A DNA stretch of 64,000 nucleotides, from NCBI RefSeq assembly GCF_028551255.1, contig NZ_CP117031.1, forward strand, positions 62,001 to 126,000, in the 5' to 3' direction. The notes under the pieces are model-generated. The model was not told where the DNA came from, ran no database searches, and worked only from the letters and a program-made list of their open reading frames with translations. The position numbers and the translations under genes are program-made. Source of the stretch: Vibrio tubiashii (GTDB lineage: Bacteria; Pseudomonadota; Gammaproteobacteria; Enterobacterales; Vibrionaceae). Below, piece by piece: positions 35,845 to 44,416 of the stretch. How positions within the stretch are numbered: position 1 is the first letter of the stretch; each line of letters starts with the position of its first letter.

Positions 35845-36345
35845 TTATCCCTGAATAGCGCGTACGGCGGCAGAATAATCCGGCTCTTCGCTGATTTCCT
35901 TAACCAATTCGGCGTGCAAGATGTGACTTTCTTCATCCAAAACCACAACAGCACGTGACGTCAGGCCTCTCAGAGCCCCCTCACTAAGCGCAACACCGTA
36001 GTCAGCGGCAAATGTCGGCGAGCGAAAACACGATGCAATCACCACATTACTGAGCTTCTCTTCATCAACGAAACGAGCAAGCGCAAACGGTAAATCCGCA
36101 GAAACGCAAACCACTTCTGCCCCTTGCAGTGAATCGGCTACGGTATTAAACGCTCGTACACTGTTTGCACACGTTGGCGTATCCACACTTGGGAAGATAT
36201 TGAGAATGATGCGTTTCCCTTTAAATCTTTCTAACCCAAAATCGTTCAACTCCTTATCGCAAAGAGTGAAATTCGGTGCCATTTGTCCAGCAGTAACAAA
36301 CTCACCAGCCAGTTGAACTGGATTACCTAAGAAAGTGACTAACAT
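35845..36345 (-). CDS. tpx: thiol peroxidase Tpx (module B)
   Basis: The protein has 166 residues, closely related to the module A enzyme: VTFLGNPV start, peroxidatic Cys59 in SVDTPTCA, SADLPFALARF, ASCFRSP with Cys106, and LTSRAVVVLDE. The resolving-cysteine position of E. coli Tpx is again a valine. AGAGGTAATC precedes the ATG, the same leader string as in module A, so the duplication includes the ribosome site. It lies 160 bases downstream of regulator pair B. No secreted Tpx or small membrane gene follows here, unlike in module A. Confidence 0.93.
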   Translation of the reverse strand: MLVTFLGNPVQLAGEFVTAGQMAPNFTLCDKELNDFGLERFKGKRIILNIFPSVDTPTCANSVRAFNTVADSLQGAEVVCVSADLPFALARFVDEEKLSNVVIASCFRSPTFAADYGVALSEGALRGLTSRAVVVLDEESHILHAELVKEISEEPDYSAAVRAIQG

Positions 36346-36505
36346 GATTACCTCTCGTTTTTAGTTTTTTAGTTTTGTCTTCGCCGTCAAAAGATAACGA
36401 ACGAAGCCCGCACTGTTCCAAAAACGCCGTTCATCGACAAATGAACTAATCTAAACATTTGTGAATCAGACAGAGTTAGTCAATAAGGTATTGATTAAAA
36501 GGCAA

Positions 36506-36994
36506 TTATGCTTTTCTTCGGAGCATACACTTTACGCCACCTTCTAGCAGTTTGGTGTAACATAGGACGCGCGCATTACTGTAGATAACTTGAATAACTT
36601 CATTACTCAAACGCCGAAGCGCATGCGCTTCGACCTCTATATAATTGTTCTCCGCGACTAGGCCTTCTGGCATCGAGAAGTCAGAAAACAGCATCAGGTT
36701 GTTGCTGTAAAAATCCGCATAGTAGCTGAAGTACAAATCGCGCTCCTCGCCATAGATAGATCGACTAGAAAACGAGCGTTTGTTGAAAAATAGGCGATAA
36801 AACAACGTATGATAGTCTTCGTAAAAAGTCACATCACCGTTCATTTTGACGTTAACATTATTACTGTAGTAAAGGTGGGTGTTCGCCCCTTTCATAAAGG
36901 GAGGAACGTCTCGATATTTTAATCCTGCATTAGCCAGCGCAGTCACAGTGACCATAAGTGCGAGGCGCTTTAGCCACTTATCGACAGAGGTCAT
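36506..36994 (-). CDS. membrane-anchored partner protein, pair B (VtrC/ToxS/FidL-like)
   Basis: The protein has 162 residues with one N-terminal membrane segment (LALMVTVTALANAGL) and a periplasmic domain. It is a clear paralogue of the pair A partner (shared RLFFN, LYFSYYADFYSNNL, VEAHALRRLSNE, VLCYTKLLEGGVKC). The two C-terminal cysteines are kept. It overlaps the regulator gene by 17 bases, the arrangement seen in co-component signalling cassettes. Confidence 0.78.
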   Translation of the reverse strand: MTSVDKWLKRLALMVTVTALANAGLKYRDVPPFMKGANTHLYYSNNVNVKMNGDVTFYEDYHTLFYRLFFNKRSFSSRSIYGEERDLYFSYYADFYSNNLMLFSDFSMPEGLVAENNYIEVEAHALRRLSNEVIQVIYSNARVLCYTKLLEGGVKCMLRRKA

Positions 36995-37802
36995 TGATCA
37001 TCCCTCCGATAAAGTAAAAGCTTTCCTGCAATGAAAAAGTAAAATTCTTTACGTCATCGGCGCCCGTGTGGTCATTAAGATAGAGACAGGATACGTAGTA
37101 ATTACTTACTCCGGTAGAAATCACCAAATCAAGGGGTTGTTGGTAGCCCGTTAATCGCTTTTCCGAACTTAAATAATGATATAGTTTTTCGCTTGCTGGC
37201 TCTCGCTGGTACAGAAAATTTACCGACGCCCTTTTAACATTCACCCAATCATCAACTTGGAGGTTCCAATCGAAGCTTAATCGATTGACGATCCCACTCA
37301 GTTGCGCCACAAACAACATCATCAACAAAAGTAACAATAGCCACTTTACTTTCCTGTTAAAGGTGGGGGTTCTTACAGAGAGTTGGGGCAGATTGTGCAC
37401 ACTCGGCCGGAGAACATGTTCGCTTTCACCATCCGATGCACCGGGCTCAATCTCCCACTCAGAGTCCGCCATTTCCACGACATTGTCGTACAGTAAGTAG
37501 CCCTGAGAGGGCAACGTTTTGATGTATTTTTGCTCCTTCCCGTTGTCCCCCAACGCTAACCTTATCTGCGCAATGCTCTGCGTCAAACTGGCATCAGAAA
37601 CCACTCGCTCGCCCCAGGCTGATTTGAGGATCTCTCGTTTGGACACCACTTGTCCTTTATTTTCAATCAAAACTTCCAAGACTCTGCAGTCCGGTCCCTT
37701 CAGCTTGGTAGCTTGTCGCGTTTTTACGTTGACCAATTGTTCTCTGGCAAACGGGTACAACTGCCAAAGCGCATTGCACTGCGATCGTATCTGTACATTC
37801 AA
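36978..37802 (-). CDS. ToxR-like membrane transcription regulator, pair B
   Basis: The protein has 274 residues. The winged helix occupies about residues 20-112 (LKGPDCRVLEVL, SDASLTQSIAQIRLAL, IKTLPSQGYLLY), then a polar linker, one membrane segment (LLLLLLMMLFVAQLSGI) and a periplasmic domain ending NFTFSLQESFYFIGGMINDLCR. Its DNA-binding domain is nearly identical in pattern to pair A, so the two may bind similar sites. The start appears to be TTG at 37802 with TAGGT upstream. It follows the EAL gene by 130 bases. Confidence 0.85.
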   Translation of the reverse strand: MNVQIRSQCNALWQLYPFAREQLVNVKTRQATKLKGPDCRVLEVLIENKGQVVSKREILKSAWGERVVSDASLTQSIAQIRLALGDNGKEQKYIKTLPSQGYLLYDNVVEMADSEWEIEPGASDGESEHVLRPSVHNLPQLSVRTPTFNRKVKWLLLLLLMMLFVAQLSGIVNRLSFDWNLQVDDWVNVKRASVNFLYQREPASEKLYHYLSSEKRLTGYQQPLDLVISTGVSNYYVSCLYLNDHTGADDVKNFTFSLQESFYFIGGMINDLCR

Positions 37803-37932
37803 ATTAATTACCTATCTACAATAGCCGACGACGCCCTCCCTCCCTGAAGACGTCAGCTTGCTCAGCGTGAATGACGCATCACTGCGACTCTCTACGCCAA
37901 AACGGGCAAATCTTGTTAAGCGCTATTCTTCC

Positions 37933-39402
37933 TTAACCATTTAGCGTCAAGTCACCTTTCATCCTCTTAGGACGCGAGAACAAATACCCTTGTAGGTAAA
38001 CGTGAGACTTCTTCGGTAAGAACTTCATCTGTGACGCTTCTTCGACCCCTTCAATGATCAATCCAACACCAATGCGCTCGCACAACTTAACCATAAATTT
38101 CAGTGTTTCACTGGCCGTCACATTGGTTTCACTGTCTTTAACCAGAGACTTATCAAGCTTAATGAAGTCGAAATATTTTTTGGACAACAAGGCAAAATTT
38201 GAATAACCACTACCAAAATCATCAATAGCAAATCGGAAGCCGGCTTGTTTCAGCGCTAAGAGATTGTCGCGGGTGTGCTTTCTTTCAAAGAAATCGCAGT
38301 ATTCCACAATCTCAAAAATAATCTTACTGCGCAGCTCAGGGAAGTTTTCAGTGGCCGACATCACGTCAGCATAGAAATCCATCATGCTCAGATCCGAGTT
38401 ACTGATGTTGATACTGATATCGGGAAAATTGTGCTCTGGGTTACTGATGAAACTGACGACTTTCTTAATGATCATCAAAGTCAATGAGTAGTGCAGAGGA
38501 GGCTCTTGCGCGACCAATGGCATAAACACCCCTGGACCGCCATACTCACTTCGCTTCCAACGCAATAGCACCTCAGCAGCGTAGACTTGCGAAGTGTTTA
38601 AGCTATAGCATATCGGTTGATGATAGAGCTCAAATTGATCCCCACCCTGACGAACGTCTTGATGCAAGGCGTGTATCGTGGCACGTTTCATCAAATTTAG
38701 GCTGTAGTCCTTATCACGATAGATGTACAACCCATCCGCCTGTTTTAGTGATTGAGAAACACCAAAGGCAATGCGTCGGAAAATTCGGTCTTTGGACTGA
38801 TGCAAATCTCTGCTAGAGATGTCCATACTGGCAATGGCATATTCAAACGGAAGCACTTTACCTTTGATGGTTTTTTCTGAAGGCAAAGTACGCTTCAGCA
38901 ATTGCTGCTGCTCAAGGATTTGCTCATGTTGCCAAACGGAATTCTTCGTAAAAATGAGCACAATGTACTTGTCTTCAAACAAGCCAATAATGCTCGGTGA
39001 AAGTGTTTTGCTCAACGTGTTATGCAATTCCGATTTAATGGCATTAGCGGTTCTCTGATCAAAAAAGCGGTAGTAATCAGGAGTACGACCTACGCAGATA
39101 ATATGTATCACACTTTGTATGTTTTCTTTTCTCTCGTAGATTTTGCAAAACTTGTCTTGAATGTAATTGATGTTTGGGAGTTTATTCTCCTCACAGAAAA
39201 AATGTTTCGCTTTCTGTTTTTGCTGCTCTCGTTTGAGTCGTTGCATAAAAAACGACGTGGTTTCTTTTTCGCGGATAACGCGATGAGCGAGAACGATACA
39301 TAATGTTGCAAGTAGACCAAAAATAATAAACGGTCCTGATATAGACAAAAATTCCAAGTGTCCCCCAAAATGGCAATGGTCAGCAAAACCTGCTGCCCTC
39401 AT
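37933..39402 (-). CDS. EAL-domain c-di-GMP phosphodiesterase, membrane anchored
   Basis: The protein has 489 residues. One membrane segment lies near residues 23-42, followed by a degenerate GGDEF-like region (about 85-230, no GGDEF signature) and an EAL domain (about 240-485). The catalytic set looks intact: AAEVLLRW (EVL variant of EAL), INISNSDL, FEIVEY, IDDFGSGYSN, IKLDKSLV, EGVEE and the final QGYLFSRP. It likely hydrolyses c-di-GMP. The first residues are uncertain, as the start lacks a good ribosome site. Confidence 0.88.
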   Translation of the reverse strand: MRAAGFADHCHFGGHLEFLSISGPFIIFGLLATLCIVLAHRVIREKETTSFFMQRLKREQQKQKAKHFFCEENKLPNINYIQDKFCKIYERKENIQSVIHIICVGRTPDYYRFFDQRTANAIKSELHNTLSKTLSPSIIGLFEDKYIVLIFTKNSVWQHEQILEQQQLLKRTLPSEKTIKGKVLPFEYAIASMDISSRDLHQSKDRIFRRIAFGVSQSLKQADGLYIYRDKDYSLNLMKRATIHALHQDVRQGGDQFELYHQPICYSLNTSQVYAAEVLLRWKRSEYGGPGVFMPLVAQEPPLHYSLTLMIIKKVVSFISNPEHNFPDISINISNSDLSMMDFYADVMSATENFPELRSKIIFEIVEYCDFFERKHTRDNLLALKQAGFRFAIDDFGSGYSNFALLSKKYFDFIKLDKSLVKDSETNVTASETLKFMVKLCERIGVGLIIEGVEEASQMKFLPKKSHVYLQGYLFSRPKRMKGDLTLNG

Positions 39403-39807
39403 AACTTGACGTGAGTATTTCTATTATTCTTCTTCACGTCATTTCGAATTTAGCGACCTTCAACGAACGTTCTTATCAATAGCAACGCGCACGAGCGCCT
39501 CTCCTCACTCAATTGGTAGGAAAAACGGCGTAAATAACATTATTGTCAGCATTGATCAGTGAAATCTAAGATATAGATGACTCTTTTCAGTGATTACTCG
39601 AGTTATTATTTGCTAGGTTATCCGCAAAATAGTACTTGCGGGATTACAAACTCCTCATATACTGCTGTTATAATGTAATAGTATATAGGCAGTAGGCGGG
39701 CAATTATGTCGGTCGCCACCCTCAAAAGCGACCACCAAATAGGACATATTACCGAGTCAAATCAGCCACATATTGTTGGTGATGATGAACGAGATTGAGC
39801 AACACTG
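39403..39807. promoter_or_regulatory. divergent region between EAL gene and regulator pairs C/D
   Basis: This 405-base AT-rich stretch must contain promoters for the minus-strand EAL gene and for the plus-strand four-gene regulator operon. No gene is supported. The region near 39590-39700 contains several TTATAATG-like -10 candidates, but no convincing -35 partner was identified. Confidence 0.45.
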
Positions 39808-40530
39808 ATGTGGGAATTTAGGCCTCAAAACGAAATTCAGCTTCGTGATAGGGAAACGGGACAAGAAAAACGATTAACGCACTCTGAATGTCAGATGCTG
39901 AAATTGCTCATTGCCAATGCCGATCGCGTCGTGAGTAAAGAAGAAATACACCGCTTTGTTTGGAAAGAGAAATTCGTCTCCGACACCAGTATCACCAATA
40001 CCATCGCTTCACTGAGAAAAGCTCTAGACGATAACGTTGAGGAGCAACGTATTATCCGTACCGCACCAAAGTTAGGCTATTTTATGGTCGGGAACATGAT
40101 CACATTGGTCGATGAATTGCCAAATGTTGCCGACCCTAAATCCGAACAAATCCTCAGCGCTGATTCGTTTCGAAATTGGCAGGTAGGTGTGTGTGTGTTT
40201 CTCCTTGTCGTTAATCTCGCCTTGTTTTGGTTTCTCTTTGTGCCTCCCAAACAAGCACAAGCCATTGATGTGCTCAAACTGACCACAGAAAACAACGCCT
40301 TTTTTGTTGAGTACAATGATCCTCATACACAACAGTTAATGGATGCCTTAGCAGGGCAAGCGTTGGCAAAGAACGTGGACTTCTATATCTCCTCTAATGG
40401 AACCCGTATTTACGTCAGTTGTGTCCGTCGTGAAGCAAAGACAACTGAGCGGAAAAGTGTCAACTTCTCCATCGATATTGAACGCCCAATCGAGATCATC
40501 CGTGATGAAGTATTACAAGAATGCCAATAA
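39808..40530 (+). CDS. ToxR-like membrane transcription regulator, pair C
   Basis: The protein has 240 residues. The winged helix fills about residues 5-100 (LTHSECQMLKLLI, SDTSITNTIASLRKAL, IRTAPKLGYFMV); a membrane segment (VGVCVFLLVVNLALFWFLFV) and a periplasmic domain of about 80 residues follow. The C-terminus repeats the two-cysteine pattern of the other pairs (IYVSCVRRE ... VLQECQ). It starts a four-gene operon with pair D. It is more divergent from A and B than those are from each other. Confidence 0.85.
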   Translation: MWEFRPQNEIQLRDRETGQEKRLTHSECQMLKLLIANADRVVSKEEIHRFVWKEKFVSDTSITNTIASLRKALDDNVEEQRIIRTAPKLGYFMVGNMITLVDELPNVADPKSEQILSADSFRNWQVGVCVFLLVVNLALFWFLFVPPKQAQAIDVLKLTTENNAFFVEYNDPHTQQLMDALAGQALAKNVDFYISSNGTRIYVSCVRREAKTTERKSVNFSIDIERPIEIIRDEVLQECQ

Positions 40531-41020
40531 GTTTTTTCTCGTCAGTGTTTGCGTTCTGCTGCTTATGCTACCGCTTCAATTAGTCGTTAATACCCATCTA
40601 GCGATACCCACATTTGCGCTCAACCCACACACGACCATCAAAAAGACCATTTTAACTTATGGTGTCGAGCCGACCGACAAGATCGCGAGAAATATCGATT
40701 ACCAGCTCATTCCCTATGTCTTCAACCGATTTATTTTGCTGACAACGATTCACTTTGACAGTGGTGAAAAGCTAAAAACTCAGTTTTTGATCACCTTTTG
40801 GCCTCAAGCTTTGTATTCGATTAAGTACATCAATCAGCTCGTTGAAGCCGATGAAACAAAGTACTTCGATCCCCCCGAACAACACGTACTGTTTGATGGT
40901 GGGGATGAGGCATTCCAAGTGTTAGAGCAAAGTGACTCCCTCTATTGCTATATCCAATTGTCAAACCAATCCGTCCAGTGTGTTGACATTGGTTTAAAAG
41001 ACGAACGATTGGCAATGTAG
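40505..41020 (+). CDS. membrane-anchored partner protein, pair C
   Basis: The protein has 171 residues from an ATG at 40505, inside the end of the regulator gene (26-base overlap). It has a membrane segment (FFLVSVCVLLLMLPLQLVV) and a periplasmic domain that ends with the cysteine pair LYCYIQLSNQSVQC, matching the position of the pair in the other partners. An upstream in-frame ATG at 40397 would add a tail before the membrane helix and is rejected. The next regulator gene starts 38 bases later. Confidence 0.75.
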   Translation: MKYYKNANKFFLVSVCVLLLMLPLQLVVNTHLAIPTFALNPHTTIKKTILTYGVEPTDKIARNIDYQLIPYVFNRFILLTTIHFDSGEKLKTQFLITFWPQALYSIKYINQLVEADETKYFDPPEQHVLFDGGDEAFQVLEQSDSLYCYIQLSNQSVQCVDIGLKDERLAM

Positions 41021-41058
41021 TGTTTCGCCGAGAACAGATAATACTGAATGAAGGAAAA

Positions 41059-41823
41059 ATGTGGACCTTTAACCCAACCGAAAGAAGACAACTGGTTAAC
41101 AACCAAACTCAAGAGAGTCGCAAGCTAAAATCGACAGACTGCCAGATCCTCAAACTGTTGGTGGAAAACCCTGGTCAAGTAGTGTCGAAAGACAAACTAA
41201 ATCATAGCGCCTGGCCAGAGAGAGTGGTCTCCCCCGCCAACCTGCCGCAAGCCATCGCTCAACTCCGCTTAGCTCTTGGGGATACGGGCCGCGAGCAACA
41301 GTTTATCAAAACCGTTCCAAAACAAGGCTACCTGCTGGTTGAAGGCGTCGTCACCTTTGCGGAAACTTTCTCTGACAACCGTCAGGAGCTCCTCCCTCAC
41401 ACACCAAGTTCGGTCTCACCAACAGTCAGTGCAACGAACGTCCCCCCTGCGCGAACCAAGCTCGCGACGAAACTGACAATAACCAGTTTATCGATACTCC
41501 TCGTGTTTGCCTTATCGTGGTTAATTCGTATTCTCTACATTGACGCCTTCACTGCCCGACAAATTTGGCAGCAAAGAACTTATCTCGGCATCACGTATTT
41601 TTTCCCAAACACTGACGTCGGTACACAAGAGTATGAGGCCATCAAAGACACCTACCCCGAAAATGTCTTGATGATTTATCTTTCTGAGAACCCAGCGCAA
41701 TACTACATCTCTTGTATCTACACCTCGTCAACACTTCGTGAACGCAGCACACAAAACTTGAGCTTCAGTCGAGATTATTCGACTTCCCAACGTAAGGAGG
41801 CCATTCGTGAATTATGCCAGTAA
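41059..41823 (+). CDS. ToxR-like membrane transcription regulator, pair D
   Basis: The protein has 254 residues from an ATG at 41059 with GAAGGA five bases upstream; a GTG at 41020 touching the previous stop is an alternative. The winged helix covers about residues 5-100 (LKSTDCQILKLL, SPANLPQAIAQLRLAL, IKTVPKQGYLLV); the membrane segment is LTITSLSILLVFALSWLI; the periplasmic domain ends QYYISCIY ... IRELCQ. It shares its N-terminal start pattern (MW-F-P) with pair C, suggesting tandem duplication. Confidence 0.85.
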   Translation: MWTFNPTERRQLVNNQTQESRKLKSTDCQILKLLVENPGQVVSKDKLNHSAWPERVVSPANLPQAIAQLRLALGDTGREQQFIKTVPKQGYLLVEGVVTFAETFSDNRQELLPHTPSSVSPTVSATNVPPARTKLATKLTITSLSILLVFALSWLIRILYIDAFTARQIWQQRTYLGITYFFPNTDVGTQEYEAIKDTYPENVLMIYLSENPAQYYISCIYTSSTLRERSTQNLSFSRDYSTSQRKEAIRELCQ

Positions 41824-42289
41824 ATGGATTGTTGCTCTCATTGTGACCAACCTCGGTGTGTTTGCCATAATTGGCGTTCTTAACGCAAAACATCACCCTG
41901 CGTTCCTGACGGAGCGTTACAATACGCTCATGTTTGCACACGGCTCGACCTATAGCTCGTCTGGAATTGAAGCATTCAAGCAATTTTATACTGTCGATCA
42001 AAACTGGTACGGACGGCACGATCTCCATTCCAGCTTTCTCTCACAGGGTGACAAAAAAACACTCAAGCTCTACTCATCAGTCTATTTTTGGGGAGACAAC
42101 TTGTTTTCTACCAGCAGCCCTTCTTACTCCAAAGATTACACTCCCAGTGTCGAGCCTGACGTCACTGAAGCTCATTTAATTGACCAACCAGTTCAGCAGT
42201 TCTTCCAAACCCTCTACCAAGACAGGTATAACTTTTGTTATGTCAGTTTACTTACTAGCAGCGTTCAGTGCATAACGGCAGACCAATAA
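41807..42289 (+). CDS. membrane-anchored partner protein, pair D
   Basis: The protein has 160 residues from a GTG at 41807 with AAGGAGG six bases upstream, overlapping the regulator gene by 17 bases. One membrane segment (WIVALIVTNLGVFAIIGVL) is followed by a periplasmic domain with the end pattern FCYVSLLTSSVQC. It completes the tandem operon C-D. About 200 AT-rich bases with no gene follow. Confidence 0.75.
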   Translation: MNYASKWIVALIVTNLGVFAIIGVLNAKHHPAFLTERYNTLMFAHGSTYSSSGIEAFKQFYTVDQNWYGRHDLHSSFLSQGDKKTLKLYSSVYFWGDNLFSTSSPSYSKDYTPSVEPDVTEAHLIDQPVQQFFQTLYQDRYNFCYVSLLTSSVQCITADQ

Positions 42290-42500
42290 ATTAGAGTAAT
42301 TAACCTAATTCTTTCAACATAAATCGTTATAACCACTTTTGTTTAAATTAATATCATTACTTATCAGACACTTAAAATTGTTATTTAAAATCACTATGAA
42401 ATGACATGAACCGATAATTTCGCATTTGTTCATTAGGATTCTGACCGAATTGGCGACATAGTATGGCCATATCAGACACCGCAACTTGGTCAGAAATGTC

Positions 42501-43481
42501 ATGCTTACTCCATTACAGCCTTTGAGAATTACAGCGTTATTACTAGAAGGAATGCCAACTACGGCGATCTCTGGACCGCTCGAAATGCTCACTATTGCCG
42601 CTCAATTGGCCGGACACCCAGCGCCTGAGATCAGCTACGTTTCTCCTCACCAAGGTCCAATAGCGTCGTTCGCTGGTTTTACACTGTCAAACATCACGCA
42701 TTGGCCAACGGTCAACGATGCAGACATCGTTTTGATTGGCTCTTGTGGAGAGCCCGATTCTAGAAGTTACCAGTTACCGGATGACATGAAACAATGGTTA
42801 AAAAAGCAAATCGCTCAATGTAAATATGTCATCTGTATGTGTACCGGAGCGTTTCTTTTGGCAGAACTGGGGGTTTTAAACCGACGCAGTGCCACCACGC
42901 ATTGGGTCCAAGTCGAGCGTTTCCGCCATCTCTATCCGGACGTCAAGCTCATGCCGCATCGCAATGTCACCCATGACGGGCCTTTTATTTGCACCTCGGG
43001 CATTCGCGAATATTATGAAGCAACAATCTTATTGATTGATGCCTTATTCGGTGCTGCCCATCGCGAAAAATGCGAACAATTCATGGGAGGCAATTTTTCG
43101 AACCAGCCCCTATGTTTAACCAGCTTTGCCCAATACCGTCAACACAGTGATGAACTGATCCATGGATTGCAGGATTGGATGCATGATGCAGAGCCCAGCG
43201 CCCTATCTGTTGCCCTGTGTGCAGAAAAGAGTTTTCTCAGCGAACGACAAATGAAACGTCGTTTTAAAGCAGCAACTGGAGAATCTCCCATGAATTACAT
43301 TCAGCGAATTCGTATCGCGATTGCAAGAGAAAAACTGGAGACCACCAAGTTAAATATCGATCAAATTTGCCAGCAAGTCGGGTACAGCGATACGAATCAT
43401 TTCCGGCTGTTATTTCGCAAGTTCCATGAAATGACGCCAACGCAGTATCGTAAAGTCACCCAGCTATGCGCGAGCGCATAG
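42501..43481 (+). CDS. AraC-family regulator with GATase1/DJ-1-like domain (GlxA type)
   Basis: About 326 residues. Residues 5-180 form a DJ-1/PfpI-like domain (ITALLLEGMPTTAISGPLEML, and the nucleophile-elbow-like CMCTGAFLLAELGVL). The C-terminal 100 residues are an AraC-type double helix-turn-helix (LSERQMKRRFKAATGESPMNY, ICQQVGYSDTNHFRLLFRKF). GlxA/FtrA/GbdR-type regulators share this plan and often control amine or choline-type metabolism. Its target is not evident; the next genes on the other strand are T6SS genes. Confidence 0.9.
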   Translation: MLTPLQPLRITALLLEGMPTTAISGPLEMLTIAAQLAGHPAPEISYVSPHQGPIASFAGFTLSNITHWPTVNDADIVLIGSCGEPDSRSYQLPDDMKQWLKKQIAQCKYVICMCTGAFLLAELGVLNRRSATTHWVQVERFRHLYPDVKLMPHRNVTHDGPFICTSGIREYYEATILLIDALFGAAHREKCEQFMGGNFSNQPLCLTSFAQYRQHSDELIHGLQDWMHDAEPSALSVALCAEKSFLSERQMKRRFKAATGESPMNYIQRIRIAIAREKLETTKLNIDQICQQVGYSDTNHFRLLFRKFHEMTPTQYRKVTQLCASA

Positions 43482-43498
43482 TGACAAAGACGCTGGTG

Positions 43499-43520
43499 TT
43501 AAGCCGCCATAGCGGCTTAA
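43499..43520. terminator. hairpin between convergent AraC and PAAR genes
   Basis: A perfect 9-base stem TTAAGCCGC/GCGGCTTAA with loop CATA lies midway between two converging genes. There is no long T tract on either side, but the position suggests a bidirectional terminator that closes the T6SS operon. Confidence 0.65.
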
Positions 43521-43546
43521 GACTTAGTTAAGATGCCCATGGCTGC

Positions 43547-43843
43547 TTAGCCCCCCACTAAGACCGTGGGCATCCCCATCACTATGGTTCCTCCATGTGC
43601 AGTCAGGTCGCCCATTCTTGCTGCGGGCTTATTGTTCACTAAAACCGTTGCGCTGCCTTTTACCACGCTGTCAGGTGGACCCACGCAAACACACATTTGA
43701 CCAAGTGTCGCTACCGGGAGGTTACCCACCAATACCGTACTCGGCATCGGTAGTAGTGGCCCTCCCACATGTGGGATCGGTACAACAGCGGGGGTTTGCA
43801 TTGGACACACATGCATGTCCGTCGCTCTAGCGGCTGGTAACAT
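43547..43843 (-). CDS. PAAR-domain protein (T6SS spike tip)
   Basis: The protein has 98 residues and consists of one PAAR domain: N-terminal PAARATDMHVCPM, repeated PVATLGQ, KPAARMGDLTAHGG and metal-binding Cys/His positions. PAAR proteins sharpen the VgrG trimer tip and can carry effectors; this one has no extra domain. It is the last gene of the T6SS operon, 9 bases after the DUF6931-like gene. Confidence 0.92.
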   Translation of the reverse strand: MLPAARATDMHVCPMQTPAVVPIPHVGGPLLPMPSTVLVGNLPVATLGQMCVCVGPPDSVVKGSATVLVNNKPAARMGDLTAHGGTIVMGMPTVLVGG

Positions 43844-43852
43844 GACTCTCTA

Positions 43853-44416
43853 CTAGCGTTTTCCATTCCCACCTGAAGCAATGTTCAGGCCCATGTCGAT
43901 AAATTCATGGTATCGTGATTGTGCGTGCTCACCATCAGGGAGAACCGCACAAAGATTGACGCTTCCTGCTACCGCTTGAGCATACAGATACGGAGGCGGG
44001 GGCACTACAGGATCCTCTGGTTTAATCATACTACCACCACTCCAGAATGCCGCTTGAGCTACCCATCCAGCGCCGGTATCTAAGCCCGCTTTATCGATCA
44101 TTTGCTCAGCAAATCGGCGACTGGTTTCATCCGGCGTATGCACCCAAGCACGCGCAGCGCGTACGGCATTAGTTTCATCTTCATTCCAATCCATACGCGT
44201 GTCAGCGCAACACACCGCCCACCACACTGATTCGCGTATTGGTAAGGCATGAGCAATGAACATGACTGCATCAGAAAACAGTGCCCTGTGCGTCGCCTCA
44301 GCAATCAACTTTGCGGGCGCAATAGGGGCCGTCGCCAGTTCTAATATTTCCGGACTCGGCTCATAGGCACGAAAGATCTCTTGAACATCATCATGAGGAA
44401 TTTTAATTAATGTCAT
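43853..44416 (-). CDS. T6SS-associated DUF6931-like protein
   Basis: The protein has 187 residues and no signal peptide. Tryptophan- and alanine-rich helices (IRESVWWAVCCADTRMDW, GAGWVAQAAFWSGGSM) and the PPPPYLYAQAVAGSVNL segment match the DUF6931 family commonly found between vgrG and PAAR genes. Its role is unproven; loading of PAAR or effectors onto VgrG is a plausible inference. It shares one base with the vgrG stop (TGATG), so translation is coupled. Confidence 0.72.
   Translation of the reverse strand: MTLIKIPHDDVQEIFRAYEPSPEILELATAPIAPAKLIAEATHRALFSDAVMFIAHALPIRESVWWAVCCADTRMDWNEDETNAVRAARAWVHTPDETSRRFAEQMIDKAGLDTGAGWVAQAAFWSGGSMIKPEDPVVPPPPYLYAQAVAGSVNLCAVLPDGEHAQSRYHEFIDMGLNIASGGNGKR

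Noticed and set aside
35845..37802. Possibility that pairs A and B are an assembly duplication
   Set aside because: The proteins differ at many positions, and the flanking genes and intergenic regions are different, so this is an old paralogous duplication.
40397..40504. Extended N-terminus of the pair C partner protein
   Set aside because: The stretch is a frame-shifted reading of the regulator's own C-terminal coding region; the ATG at 40505 directly precedes the membrane helix, as in the other partners.
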